Source: REEB481 sp964586595
GTDB taxonomy: Bacteria; Bacteroidota; Bacteroidia; NS11-12g; UBA955
NCBI GenBank assembly: GCA_964586595.1
Contig: CAZPHB010000023.1
Coordinates: 1-34,209, forward strand
Direction: 5' to 3'
Length of the DNA stretch: 34,209 nucleotides
Position 1 is the stretch's first letter. Each line of letters begins with the position of its first letter. The notes beneath the pieces are model-generated. The model was given only the letters and a program-made list of their open reading frames with translations. It was not told the DNA's origin and did no database searches. The translations under genes and the position numbers were made by a program. Positions 25,471 through 34,026 of the stretch are shown here, in pieces.

Positions 25471-25525
25471 GAATCGTTCCGGTTTGTTATTTCCTGCTCG
25501 TGCCAAGGATCTTTTGTGGATGCTG

Positions 25526-25954
25526 TTAAATTTCAGCCTGTTCAACTAAGCTAACAGCTTGCTCTGGCGTCCATATTGCCAAAGAACTGCGTTTAAAATC
25601 TGAAACATTCCCGGTAACGATGCCGTTTAACATGCTGTTTTCCTTCGCAGCAAAATATTGAATAGCATCTTCAAAGTCTTTAAAATCAGACTTTAAAGCA
25701 CTCTTCACAGCTGCAGCAGTCGTATCGACGGTTTCAGTCAATTCTTCAAGCGCCTTCATCGTCTTTATGGCCTCCTTGTGCGATGTAAGTTTTCTGATGA
25801 TGTAGTATGTATTATTGTATGAAACCGCTGTTAAATATAATTTAACTTTACCCTTTTCAGCATAGTCAAATAATCTTGCCGCACTTTGTGCAAAAGGACT
25901 GCGATCCGTTAAAAAGTCAATGACAATATTTGTGTCCAAAAAGAAATAAATCAT
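25526..25954 (-). CDS. PIN-domain toxin (VapC-like)
   Basis: 142 aa, typical PIN length. The N-terminal FFLDTNIVIDF gives the first acidic residue (D7), DFKDFEDAIQY supplies the middle acidic cluster (D90-D96), and IVTGNVSDFKRS gives the late acidic residue D119. PIN toxins are Mg-dependent RNases that cut tRNA, rRNA or mRNA when their antitoxin is lost. The start overlaps the antitoxin stop by 4 bp (25951-25954), the usual toxin-antitoxin layout. The DNA is AT-richer than that of genes to the left. Confidence 0.85.
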   Translation of the reverse strand: MIYFFLDTNIVIDFLTDRSPFAQSAARLFDYAEKGKVKLYLTAVSYNNTYYIIRKLTSHKEAIKTMKALEELTETVDTTAAAVKSALKSDFKDFEDAIQYFAAKENSMLNGIVTGNVSDFKRSSLAIWTPEQAVSLVEQAEI

Positions 25955-26199
25955 TTAGGGTATTGCTTCATAATAACCTCCTGCAACTCTTTCTTATAGT
26001 CGAAATCTTTTGGCGCATTGATCGAACCCAAAAGGCTTTTGACCTTTGGAGAAAGGTCTTCCTTGTCCTCGTTTTTTTGTACAAGGGCTTTTAAGTAATT
26101 CTCTATGAGGGCAGATAGACTGCGTCCGTTTTTTCTAGCGTACGCCTTGGCGGCCTCAATGATTTCCTTGTCGACAGTCAATGTGAGCTTGGTGGTCAT
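25951..26199 (-). CDS. DUF6364-family antitoxin
   Basis: 82 aa from the ATG at 26199. The N-terminal TTKLTLTVDKEIIEAAKAYA and GRSLSALIENYLKAL have the ribbon-helix-helix pattern of DUF6364 antitoxins, and the C-terminus (KSLLGSINAPKDFDYKKEL) is the usual toxin-binding tail. An open frame continues upstream to 26343, but the added 48 residues have no domain. A -7 box at 26220-26227 and a palindrome at the ATG show that 26199 is the start. It should bind the palindrome and repress the operon together with the PIN toxin. Confidence 0.85.
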   Translation of the reverse strand: MTTKLTLTVDKEIIEAAKAYARKNGRSLSALIENYLKALVQKNEDKEDLSPKVKSLLGSINAPKDFDYKKELQEVIMKQYPK

Positions 26200-26211
26200 A
26201 ATACGTATTAT
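26198..26211. promoter_or_regulatory. Perfect 14-bp palindrome over the antitoxin start codon
   Basis: ATAATACGTATTAT is its own reverse complement. It covers two bases of the antitoxin ATG and ends about 8 nt downstream of the -7 box, so it lies at the expected transcription start. A second ATACGT half-site lies at 26225-26230, overlapping the -7 box. This fits an operator for ribbon-helix-helix autoregulation. Confidence 0.6.
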
Positions 26212-26219
26212 TCTATTTC

Positions 26220-26227
26220 CAAAGATA
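26220..26227 (-). promoter_or_regulatory. -7 box (TATCTTTG) of the toxin-antitoxin operon
   Basis: Exact match to TAnnTTTG on the minus strand, 20 nt before the antitoxin ATG. A TTTCG lies about 19 nt further upstream in the -33 position (one-base variant of TTTG with an insertion). Confidence 0.55.
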
Positions 26228-26583
26228 CGTGTTACACCTTTTCGAACGAAATCAAGTTCTTTGCTTGTGGGTCTGAATCCTTTCATTTCTTCAACTTCCT
26301 CAGCGGCAAATACGCATGCTAAAAACAACAGAACCAGGTTCAAACGTTAACAAGCGTTTATACATGAAAGTAATCAAGGGTTGTCGATTTCGCCTTCGGC
26401 TTTCAGATCCGGCAGCAATGCGCTGATTGAAATGGCCGCAGAACTACCTGGTTTTAAGCTGCGGGTATTCGAAAATCGCGCGGTGGAATTTCCACCAATA
26501 ACAGTTGATGAATTCACCCATCGCTGCTCGTCGAAACCCGGGTACATTCCCAAATGTGCACAAACGTTTTAGCAGCCAGCAGG
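26228..26583. other. Gap without a convincing gene
   Basis: About 350 bp between the toxin-antitoxin promoter and the methyltransferase gene. An open frame of 63 codons on + (26381-26572) shows no family, signal or promoter and may be a remnant. A weak inverted repeat AAACG/CGTTT occurs at 26342-26359. Nothing else is seen. Confidence 0.5.
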
Positions 26584-27195
26584 CTACTTCTTGCGCCCAG
26601 TAAACCTGATGACTGAACCCAAACCCTTATGGTACAATCCTTCGTTCAATTCAACCTCTTGTTCTTCCAATTGGATTATTTCATAGTTCGTAAAATCTGC
26701 ACGCACTTCTTCCACAGAAAACAACACGTTTACATCTTTGGGGCCCCCAACCTGTTCGTTTCTGGAGTTGTAGGCCAGATGGCTTTTGCTGAACGCTTCA
26801 AACACAATCCAACCACCCGGACGAACATAGGCATCCAACAACTTGTGGTATCTTGATTTGAGGTCCGCCGGGAAATGAGCATAAATCAAAGCGAGCGCAT
26901 CAAATTGTTGCGCTTCATATTTTAGTGTTTCCAAGCTCCCTACCTGGTAGTCGATGGAAACACCCTCAGCTTCCGCCAGAGTCATTGCCTTCATTTTCCC
27001 TGCTGCGCTGATGTCGAATGCAGCAACATTCCAACCCAATTTTGCAGCATAAACAGCATTCCGTCCTTCACCTTCCGCCGGAAATAAAATCGATCCTGGG
27101 GGCAAGGTTTGCAGTTGTTCCTTCAGGTAGTTGTTTGGCGCGGTACCATAAGCGTAAGCCTCTTTGCCGTAGCGTTCATCCCAAAACTCTTTCAT
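26584..27195 (-). CDS. SAM-dependent methyltransferase, class I
   Basis: 203 aa. N-terminal WDERYGKEAYAYGTAPN is the common start of TehB/UbiG-like small methyltransferases. Motif I is ILFPAEGEGRNAVYAAKLG (36-54, a variant of the glycine-rich SAM loop), motif II has VAAFDIS (57-63), and ALALIYAHFPA (about 99-109) is the post-II motif. GGWIVFEAF marks the strand 5 region. The substrate is unknown; tellurite- or thiopurine-type relatives exist, but many are uncharacterised. The protein is cytoplasmic. It stands alone, with 70 bp to the upstream gene. Confidence 0.82.
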   Translation of the reverse strand: MKEFWDERYGKEAYAYGTAPNNYLKEQLQTLPPGSILFPAEGEGRNAVYAAKLGWNVAAFDISAAGKMKAMTLAEAEGVSIDYQVGSLETLKYEAQQFDALALIYAHFPADLKSRYHKLLDAYVRPGGWIVFEAFSKSHLAYNSRNEQVGGPKDVNVLFSVEEVRADFTNYEIIQLEEQEVELNEGLYHKGLGSVIRFTGRKK

Positions 27196-27265
27196 GCCCT
27201 CATTTTTGTTTTATTCCAGCCTTTTTCTCTTTCCTCGAAGTTGCGCCTTTATACGGTTCACTTTT

Positions 27266-27784
27266 TTAAGGTTTCAATGTCCATATTTTATCGGCAAATG
27301 GCAGATACTCAGGAAGTGCAGCCGAACCATACCAATTAAATATATCGTACGCAAGAAGGTTGTTTTTAATGGCAGGATCGGTTTGCAACACATCCTTTGC
27401 CTCGTCCAAGGTGCTTATATTATTCAAAATAAACAACCCTCGATAATTGTATTCATTCTTGCCCAGGGGACCAACAATTACCATGGTTCCTTCGGCAACC
27501 AGGCGATTGATGTTGTCTAAATGTCCGCGAAAACAACTGCTGATGAACTGCTGATCTGTTGTTGTATTATTTCCGGTTTTTAACATCACCAGATAATACT
27601 CCTTCATGCCGTATTTATCACCACCTAATTTCTTCGCTAGTACACTATCGTGGTTTGGATTAGATGCCACTGAATCTTGACTTGAATGCACCTGTCCATA
27701 AATCAGGTTGTTGGCAAAAAACACCATGATGCATGGAATAACCTGAATGATCCGTATGTTCACGAGCCTTACTGAAAAAATCAT
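27266..27784 (-). CDS. Secreted YCII-related domain protein
   Basis: 172 aa. A signal peptide-like N-terminus (1-30, ending LIYGQ) precedes a YCII domain (about 62-155, PF03795) with YYLVMLKTG, the conserved GHLDNINRL (H88), GPLGKNE and the DEAKDVLQTDPAIK helix (D136-P137). YCII proteins are usually cytoplasmic dimers with a His/Asp putative active site, so a secretion signal is unusual. An exact -7 box (TACCTTTG, 27808-27815) lies 23 nt before the ATG. The function is unknown. Confidence 0.78.
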   Translation of the reverse strand: MIFSVRLVNIRIIQVIPCIMVFFANNLIYGQVHSSQDSVASNPNHDSVLAKKLGGDKYGMKEYYLVMLKTGNNTTTDQQFISSCFRGHLDNINRLVAEGTMVIVGPLGKNEYNYRGLFILNNISTLDEAKDVLQTDPAIKNNLLAYDIFNWYGSAALPEYLPFADKIWTLKP

Positions 27785-27807
27785 TGTTGAGTGGTTGAAT
27801 GATGTCG

Positions 27808-27815
27808 CAAAGGTA
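27808..27815 (-). promoter_or_regulatory. -7 box (TACCTTTG) of the secreted YCII gene
   Basis: Exact TAnnTTTG match on the minus strand, 23 nt before the ATG at 27784. No good -33 element is visible at normal spacing. Confidence 0.45.
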
Positions 27816-27935
27816 CCCCCTTCAAATCATTCCTCCGTTTGGCCGGAACATGGTCAATTGCAAAGCAGCACATACATCCCTAAATCAACAAAGTAACTGT
27901 TGCTTCCGATGACTCCCCGGTTCAACAGCAATGAG

Positions 27936-29399
27936 CTATTCTTCAACGATAAACTTCTGCGGTTGGCCTACCGTGTTACTGTTGCGCACAACAGCGAGGT
28001 AAACCCCATTGTTCCAACCATTTGTTGTAAGTAATGAATTTTGTTTCAAGGGGAATGTTTTCATCAGCCTACCGGCCACATCGTATATAAGTACCTCACT
28101 TTGTTCGGTATGTTCCATAGCTGCCGCATCAAAACTTACCGTTCCATTGGATGGGTTCGGATAAATCTTTAACACTCCTTTTGGGTATAGGGATTCTCTG
28201 ACACCCATTAATGATGTTACAACTACAGAAACAACATTACTTGTGTCGCGACAGCTTGGTGAATAAGCAATACCGGCCTTATAGTTACCACTGTCTTTTG
28301 CGAAATAAATATTGCCTTTATGCTTCGGTATCAATACATCATTCAGATACCAGTCAACATTTGCCACGTTGGATTGGGCAACCAACATAACCGAATCTCC
28401 CGCATTGATTGCAGTGGAACCTACAGCGTTCAACGTTAAGCCTTTCTTCAACAGCGCACAAACATCTACTTTAAATATACCTGTTGAAACAGCGGCATAA
28501 AGTGTAGTGCCTTGGCTGTAGAGTTTGTTAATGGTGAGGTTTGACAACCCATTGTTCAACGATGTCCAGTTCTTCCCTTCATCAGCCGAATAAAAAACGC
28601 CACCACCTTTGGTACCCGCAAATATTAACTCCCTGATCACGGCAATACTGTTTACTGCGGTTGTTGTCATGCCATTCACTTCCTTTGCCCAATTGTTTCC
28701 GTCATCATAAGAAAAATAAACGCCGTCGTACGAGGTGTAAACTCCGTCATTCTGGGTTCCTGCAATTAAAACAGAATCGTCTTTTACTGCCAGACAATAA
28801 ACATCCTGAAAAGATGAACTGCTGCCTATTTTTAATCCATTGCCACCCGGAGCATACCATGTTTGTCCGCCGGTGCTCGAGATTTGCAGGTATCCAGATC
28901 CTGTGTATGAGGCAACCAACATGTTTCCCTTGTGTACAATATCTGTATTTCTGCTCTGCCAACTTGAATTAGATGACCTCCAGGCTGTTCCACCATCCTC
29001 AGAAAACCAGACCCCACTTCCATCCATTCCTGCCACATAACGACGATCACTAACCACAATTTTGTTTACATTTTGAAAAGTATAAATCGTTGGTAAAGCC
29101 GTCCAAGAAGTTCCGTAATCCATTGACTGGAACACTTGTTCATAACTTGAAACCAGCAGCTTTTTCCCGTCTTGAGCAAAAGATGTCGCAAGGGTATTGA
29201 TACCGGTCGCAGTATCCCAGGTTTTGCCTTCATCCTTTGTATGGTAAATACCTGCTTCTGTGCCGGCCAATAAATTGCTGTCAGCGATATACATCGATAT
29301 AACGTTTTGAGCCAGATGTGGAAGTTTCGTCCATTGACCAAAGGCTTGGTTTCCTAATAGTATCAACAAGGAAACGGTACTGATGAATTTGTGCTGCAT
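27936..29399 (-). CDS. BNR/sialidase-like repeat protein with T9SS sorting domain
   Basis: 487 aa from the ATG at 29399, which starts a proper signal peptide (to FGQ, about 22); an in-frame start at 29435 adds 12 charged residues before it. Five or more Asp-box (BNR) repeats of the S/T-x-D-x-G-x-x-W type are visible: TKDEGKTWD, SEDGGTAWR, STGGQTWYA, SYDDGNNWA and SADEGKNWT, pointing to a beta-propeller like sialidases or Ycf48. No catalytic sialidase set (FRIP Arg) is seen. A short Ig-like part precedes the type A T9SS domain (about 415-487, LKIYPNPSNG). It is exported to the surface or medium. It is separate from its neighbours (about 150-190 bp gaps). Confidence 0.85.
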   Translation of the reverse strand: MQHKFISTVSLLILLGNQAFGQWTKLPHLAQNVISMYIADSNLLAGTEAGIYHTKDEGKTWDTATGINTLATSFAQDGKKLLVSSYEQVFQSMDYGTSWTALPTIYTFQNVNKIVVSDRRYVAGMDGSGVWFSEDGGTAWRSSNSSWQSRNTDIVHKGNMLVASYTGSGYLQISSTGGQTWYAPGGNGLKIGSSSSFQDVYCLAVKDDSVLIAGTQNDGVYTSYDGVYFSYDDGNNWAKEVNGMTTTAVNSIAVIRELIFAGTKGGGVFYSADEGKNWTSLNNGLSNLTINKLYSQGTTLYAAVSTGIFKVDVCALLKKGLTLNAVGSTAINAGDSVMLVAQSNVANVDWYLNDVLIPKHKGNIYFAKDSGNYKAGIAYSPSCRDTSNVVSVVVTSLMGVRESLYPKGVLKIYPNPSNGTVSFDAAAMEHTEQSEVLIYDVAGRLMKTFPLKQNSLLTTNGWNNGVYLAVVRNSNTVGQPQKFIVEE

Positions 29400-29478
29400 A
29401 CGTGCTCTGATTGGCTTTTCTTCTCTTGGTCTCAACTTGCCTCCGCTTCACGAGGAGTCAAAAGCTTCAACGCAGGCC

Positions 29479-29486
29479 AAAAGTAC
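29479..29486 (-). promoter_or_regulatory. -7 box (TACTTTTG) upstream of the BNR protein gene
   Basis: Exact TAnnTTTG match on the minus strand, 79 nt before the ATG at 29399, in a 194-bp intergenic stretch. The leader would be about 70 nt, unlike the near-leaderless genes. Confidence 0.4.
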
Positions 29487-29593
29487 CATTATGAAACAAG
29501 AAATGACCATTTGATCGTGTTATTTAAAGCAATTACCTCTGCCAATACACGTGAAAGACATTATCCCGTTTGAACCGTTTTCAACTCGTTTCA

Positions 29594-31198
29594 CTATGGC
29601 ACGATGATCAACGTTTTCGAAGCCTTTTCAATTGGGGTTTCTAGTGTTAATAGATACGTACCTGCAAGCTTTTGCCCATTGTTAATCTGTACACTGTTCT
29701 TTCCAATATGTAAATTACTTAAAACTTTTGCCTCGATCAACCTACCATCCGTATTGTATAGGAACAATTTGACTTCTACAATCCTGTCCAAATGAAACTT
29801 GACAATGAATTCCTGACCACTTGGGTTAGGAAATATTTCCATATTCAGCGTTCCGGTGCCCTGTTTGTTGAACTCATCCACCCCTGTTGTCGGGTTTCTT
29901 ATTACATACACTTTATATACTTGACTGCTTGCGCTGCTTTGGGTTCCTGCATTTGCAAAAAAGATGTTTGCAGCCGTGCTGCTGATGCCGCCATAAATAT
30001 AGCCCACCAAGGTACTGTCTTTGGTAAACTCATCTAATTTGAACACTTCATTCATAAAATGAGGAACGCTCTGTGTTGGAATAAACTCAGCTCCGGCGCC
30101 AAGCAAGCCTGGCATTTCCACAGGCAGTTTATATTCCGCCATTGTCCCATTGGAACTTCTTGTCACGCGTGCAATTGTTTTCACGAACGGCACATTGTCG
30201 TCTTTAATCAGCACACCCATGCTGTCATAGTACTGGGCAATTCCACCAAAAAACACATTGTGCATCTCATTGTTTTTAGTTGAATACATCGGCAAAACGG
30301 CACAATGGTAATGGTTGTAATACTGTTGAAACGCGTTGTTCACATTGTATGTTGCGCTGTCAATATTTACACAATTTAAAAATGGTAAATCTACATTCGG
30401 CTGAAACACCCCGGAGAATGCCGTAACTCCTTCTGCTCCATTGGGCATAATTTGCGGTACCGCATTGAAATCCCTTCGATGCAAATTTGCCGCATCTACA
30501 ATAGTTGGTAAATGGCTAATGTCGATTGTTGTTCCGTTGTCTTTTAAATTAAATTTACGTATTGCATCTGTGTAAACTTGCGTATAGGTAGGATTCCCCA
30601 TTGGGTTATAATTGCCGTCAAACTTATTGCCTCCGATTAGATAAAAAGTGTTGTTTATTTTTTTCAATTGTCCTCCTGTAACCGCAAACTGATCATCACT
30701 GATTTGTCGAAATCCACTTGTGATTGCGGTTCCACCTACAACTGCATTCATTACTGAGGGAACATCAATTGCCGATAAATTATTGAACGTTTTTCTTGCC
30801 GCAGATGCAGCGTTGTAACCATACCCACCAATTATATACAGGTAATCTCCTTCTTGGTAAAATTCCATGTTTGTTGAACTCAATTGTTCCCGCAAGGAAA
30901 CGGAAAGAGTGGTCATTGGAGCTGTCCAGGTTTTTTTGGCTGCCGGGTCAACAACAATAAGTTGATTGTTGTTCCCTGCAATATCAAATGCGGCAAACGG
31001 TTGCCTGCGGTGCAATCCGTCAAGTCGTCCACCAACAATAAGCCATTTTCCGTCGTGCTGTCCAAAAGCATAAGCCTGAAGTCCTCCAAGCCCAGGTATG
31101 TTTACCGGTTCAATATAGATGTTGAATGGCGTGTTCTGAGCAACCATCGTTAGACTGGAAAACATCAACCACAACAACATCATTCCCTTGTTTCTCAT
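29594..31198 (-). CDS. Kelch-like beta-propeller protein with T9SS sorting domain
   Basis: 534 aa with signal peptide 1-20 (TMVAQ). Repeated strand motifs ending in di-glycine occur: KWLIVGGRLDG, YLYIIGGYGYN, NTFYLIGGNKFDG, NVFFGGIAQY and LVGYIYGGIS, which fit Kelch-type blades (about 5-6). Between 265 and 305 a histidine-containing NHYHCAVLPMY motif is seen. The type A T9SS sorting domain is at about 455-534 (MEIFPNPSGQEF). It is predicted to be cell-surface or secreted, probably binding a ligand; no enzymatic motif is visible. It belongs to the AT-rich group of T9SS genes. Confidence 0.8.
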   Translation of the reverse strand: MRNKGMMLLWLMFSSLTMVAQNTPFNIYIEPVNIPGLGGLQAYAFGQHDGKWLIVGGRLDGLHRRQPFAAFDIAGNNNQLIVVDPAAKKTWTAPMTTLSVSLREQLSSTNMEFYQEGDYLYIIGGYGYNAASAARKTFNNLSAIDVPSVMNAVVGGTAITSGFRQISDDQFAVTGGQLKKINNTFYLIGGNKFDGNYNPMGNPTYTQVYTDAIRKFNLKDNGTTIDISHLPTIVDAANLHRRDFNAVPQIMPNGAEGVTAFSGVFQPNVDLPFLNCVNIDSATYNVNNAFQQYYNHYHCAVLPMYSTKNNEMHNVFFGGIAQYYDSMGVLIKDDNVPFVKTIARVTRSSNGTMAEYKLPVEMPGLLGAGAEFIPTQSVPHFMNEVFKLDEFTKDSTLVGYIYGGISSTAANIFFANAGTQSSASSQVYKVYVIRNPTTGVDEFNKQGTGTLNMEIFPNPSGQEFIVKFHLDRIVEVKLFLYNTDGRLIEAKVLSNLHIGKNSVQINNGQKLAGTYLLTLETPIEKASKTLIIVP

Positions 31199-31495
31199 AA
31201 GATTTTCCCTTTGTTGCTCTGCAAGGTACGTTGTGGTTCTGTCACCATTGGTAACTTTGGTTACATATACAATGTTTGCGTGCTGTCGGCTTTACAGGCC
31301 ACAGTCGGGACCAGAAATCAATAGGTAATCTACGCTATTCGCGACGAATAAAAGTTGCAACAACAACCGCCGGCAATTGACCCCGTGCCACGCGAAACTA
31401 CGCACCGGTTCGGAATAGCGGCGCTCATCCGGACATACAAAAACTTATTCAAAAACCTAAATGTAATATGGGAAAGGGTATCTTCAAAGCTCTTT
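31199..31495. other. Intergenic region
   Basis: No gene is seen. An imperfect palindrome GTCACC-ATT-GGTAAC (31241-31255) lies 43 bp before the Kelch-like gene start, and a -7-like TACCTTGC (31221-31228, minus strand) lies between it and the ATG. Either may act in expression of that gene. Confidence 0.4.
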
Positions 31496-31897
31496 TTATT
31501 CTTTTACCTCGTTAAATTCTATATGCCTCTTTGTTAATTTATCGGTTCCAATCATTTTTGATTCTTGCCAAATTAATGTTCCGTAGTCATCCAAACCTTC
31601 AATGGTTATTGTGTCGTTACACGCAGACCATTTGTGTTTTGGGGTTGATTGGTCATGCACGTGCGTATAGTTATGCGCTGCTTCACTTGGAGAACAATTG
31701 GCCAATAATTGATACGCAACAACTACAGAGTCGGTTTTAAATTTCAAGATTCTATAGGTATAAATCATGCAACCTCCATTGGTCATATCTTTACAACTTT
31801 GGCCTATAAGTGCCTTGAATTCCTTGCCTTCCAGGTTGTGTTGTGGCTTTATTCCCACTGAAGAAAACAATAAACTCATCATGGTTAAAAGCTTCAT
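31496..31897 (-). CDS. Hypothetical secreted protein
   Basis: 133 aa from the ATG at 31897 (MKLLTMMSLLFSS), the start of a likely signal peptide; an in-frame start at 31975 adds 26 residues before it. The rest has five cysteines or so (SCKDMTNGGC, NCSPSEAAH, SACNDT) and a beta-rich pattern, which is compatible with a small disulphide-containing periplasmic or secreted protein. No family is recognised. It lies in the AT-rich region between two T9SS cargo genes. Confidence 0.6.
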   Translation of the reverse strand: MKLLTMMSLLFSSVGIKPQHNLEGKEFKALIGQSCKDMTNGGCMIYTYRILKFKTDSVVVAYQLLANCSPSEAAHNYTHVHDQSTPKHKWSACNDTITIEGLDDYGTLIWQESKMIGTDKLTKRHIEFNEVKE

Positions 31898-31946
31898 GGT
31901 AATGGTTTCCTTTGATGCATGTGTATTCCGGATATATTGATTCCTT

Positions 31947-31970
31947 AGGCAGGGAAATTGCCCCCTGCTT
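31947..31970. terminator. Hairpin between the SBBP protein gene and the hypothetical gene
   Basis: GCAGGG (31949-31954) pairs with CCCTGC (31963-31968), with one further A-T and a G-U pair. It lies about 60 bp after the stop of the 664-aa protein gene. There is no clear U-run on the minus strand, so it is at best a weak terminator or an mRNA-end stabilising stem. Confidence 0.3.
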
Positions 31971-32031
31971 GTCAAATTGAGTTCTTTTGCCAGCTTGGAG
32001 TCTTTCGGTTGCTTTGGGGCGTATGGCTCTT

Positions 32032-34026
32032 TTACTCCTTCAAAATCCTCAATGGTTGATCTAATGCCTCGTTGATCTTTAACAGATAAACCCCTCTTTC
32101 TAAATCACTTATATCGATGCTTTGTGCTTTATCCTTAATGCTTCCCTGCTTAAGCAGCCGGCCCTTTACATCATAAATAAAGAATAGAGTCCCAAAATAT
32201 TGTTCGCCCGTGTTTAGGATTATATGCGCATGTGCAGGATTGGGAAACATTGAAATCACGTTGTATTCGACTGATTCAACATCTGTGTACTGAACACTTA
32301 AATTTAGCGTAATGGTACTGTCACATCCAGCCACATTCTTGATTGTTGCCGTGTACGAACCAATCTGCTTGTATGTTTTTCCATTCACCGACCAAGTGAA
32401 GCTATCCACTGCTGATTTGTTTTGTATTGAAGTTGTTGCTTTCTTAATGCTCAAATCAATGACCAGTACACTGTCACAACCGCGACTTGTTTCTAAAGTA
32501 TCATAATAAGTACCGCTGTTTTTCCAAGTGTACTTTCCGCTGGGAGCGGTGTAACTGCCACACGCCGCTGCAGATGTTTTTGAGGAAACCGGCGTACAGA
32601 AATTCAATTTATGAATAAACACATCTGCTCCACCAACCGAGGAAACAAAGGATGAACCCATGCCGGGGTCAAAATCTACATTTCCTTCAAAATAGCCCAT
32701 CGAATAAAGACGCCCTTTGTGATCGTTGACAACACAAGATCCAAAATCCAAACCAAACCCACCAAAACTACCCGCATACAAAAAATTTCCTGACGCATTC
32801 AGCTGTAGGAGGAATACATCTTCAATACCATTTGAAACCAAATCAAATCCGGAAACCGGGTCTGGATCAAAATCTACACTACCCTTGAAACTCCCGGTCA
32901 GACTTATGTTCCCTGATTCATCTACTGTGAGCCCGTATGCCTGATCATTGTCAAGGCCTCCAATACTTTTCGCCCAAGTATAATTTCCACTCCCATTTAA
33001 CTTCGATATAAATAGATCAAAACTTCCTACAGAACTCAGGTTTGCATAACCTTTCCCAGGATCAAAGTCGGCTGTTCCCGCATAGTAACCGGCTGTTATA
33101 ACGCCTCCTGAAGCATCAATCGCGATCGATTTTCCGTAGTCATTTAGATTCCCACCCATTTTAATGGCCCATACAAAATCACCATCTAAGTCCAGCTTCA
33201 CAGCGAATATATCTGTACCACCTGTACTTGTGAGGAAAAAAGAACTTGACCCAGGATCAAAATCAACGGTTCCAGTAAAATACCCGGTAACATAAATATA
33301 TCCGTCACCATCTATGGCTATACTGTTTCCCTCTTCATTACCCGAACTTCCAATGTTCTTTGCCCAACCAAAAGTGCCATTACTGCTTATTTTTACAATA
33401 AACACATTATAACCTCCCTGGGCTGTCATGTTGAATGTTCCAGATCCCGGATTGAAATCGGCTGTACCACTATAGTAACCCGTGATGTAGGCATTTCCCA
33501 TGTCATCGGTTATAAGCGACAGACTGCCATCCACATTTTTACCTCCCATGCTTTTCGACCATAGGTAATTTCCATTGTCATCCAATTTCAACACAAAAAC
33601 ATCTGAACTTCCAACGGATTTTAAACTATCCACATTCACACCCGGATCAAAATCAACAACACCTTCATAGGTACCACTCACATATATATAATCATTGTTG
33701 TCGATATTTATCGTGTATGGAATATCGTTGCCCAAGCCTCCGATGCGCTTGATCCACGATATCTCCCCGGAAGGCAGCATTTTCGAAATGAATATGTCTG
33801 AATTTCCGGCAGATGTAAGGTTTATTGTGTTCGCACCAGGGTCAAAGTCTCCTGTTCCATAAAAGTTTCCAACGGTATAAATATTACCCTTTTGATCAAC
33901 ATCCATGGCAATTCCCTGAGCACTTGATGTGCCTCCTATGTTTTTAACCCACTCAAAATTCTGTGCATATAGTTTTACATGCAGCAATAGCATTAAAAGA
34001 ACTGTTGATGCCTTTATTTTTCTCAT
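32032..34026 (-). CDS. Seven-bladed SBBP-repeat protein with Ig-like modules and T9SS sorting domain
   Basis: 664 aa with signal peptide 1-21 (KLYAQ). Seven SBBP-type beta-propeller repeats (PF06739) follow, each with a DFDPG-like motif whose Asp is at 60, 125, 190, 255, 320, 385 and 451, that is every 65 residues. Each unit also has GxYxxGTVDFDPG, a DIFxxKL strand and a WAKxxGG strand. Two similar modules at about 488-527 and 535-578 end in GCDSxLxIDLS/GCDSTITLNLS. The type A T9SS domain is at about 585-664 (ISMFPNPAHAH). It is exported to the surface. The propeller may bind a polymer or protein partner; it has no visible catalytic residues. The gene is AT-rich compared with the left part of the window. 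Confidence 0.88.
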   Translation of the reverse strand: MRKIKASTVLLMLLLHVKLYAQNFEWVKNIGGTSSAQGIAMDVDQKGNIYTVGNFYGTGDFDPGANTINLTSAGNSDIFISKMLPSGEISWIKRIGGLGNDIPYTINIDNNDYIYVSGTYEGVVDFDPGVNVDSLKSVGSSDVFVLKLDDNGNYLWSKSMGGKNVDGSLSLITDDMGNAYITGYYSGTADFNPGSGTFNMTAQGGYNVFIVKISSNGTFGWAKNIGSSGNEEGNSIAIDGDGYIYVTGYFTGTVDFDPGSSSFFLTSTGGTDIFAVKLDLDGDFVWAIKMGGNLNDYGKSIAIDASGGVITAGYYAGTADFDPGKGYANLSSVGSFDLFISKLNGSGNYTWAKSIGGLDNDQAYGLTVDESGNISLTGSFKGSVDFDPDPVSGFDLVSNGIEDVFLLQLNASGNFLYAGSFGGFGLDFGSCVVNDHKGRLYSMGYFEGNVDFDPGMGSSFVSSVGGADVFIHKLNFCTPVSSKTSAAACGSYTAPSGKYTWKNSGTYYDTLETSRGCDSVLVIDLSIKKATTSIQNKSAVDSFTWSVNGKTYKQIGSYTATIKNVAGCDSTITLNLSVQYTDVESVEYNVISMFPNPAHAHIILNTGEQYFGTLFFIYDVKGRLLKQGSIKDKAQSIDISDLERGVYLLKINEALDQPLRILKE
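32596..33963 (-). repeat. Seven in-frame 195-bp coding repeats
   Basis: The propeller blades repeat at a protein period of 65 residues (195 bp), with DxDPG or DFNPG in all units (the sixth reads DFDPD). The DNA units have diverged beyond near-identity, so expansion is old or was followed by selection, and there is no sign of recent slippage. Confidence 0.7.

Noticed and set aside
26200..26343. N-terminal extension of the antitoxin frame
   Set aside because: The 48 extra residues precede the RHH domain and overlap the -7 box and palindrome, so they are not translated if the promoter is right.
26381..26572. 63-aa + frame between the toxin-antitoxin pair and methyltransferase gene
   Set aside because: No family, no promoter box and no signal peptide; kept only as a possible remnant within the gap entry.
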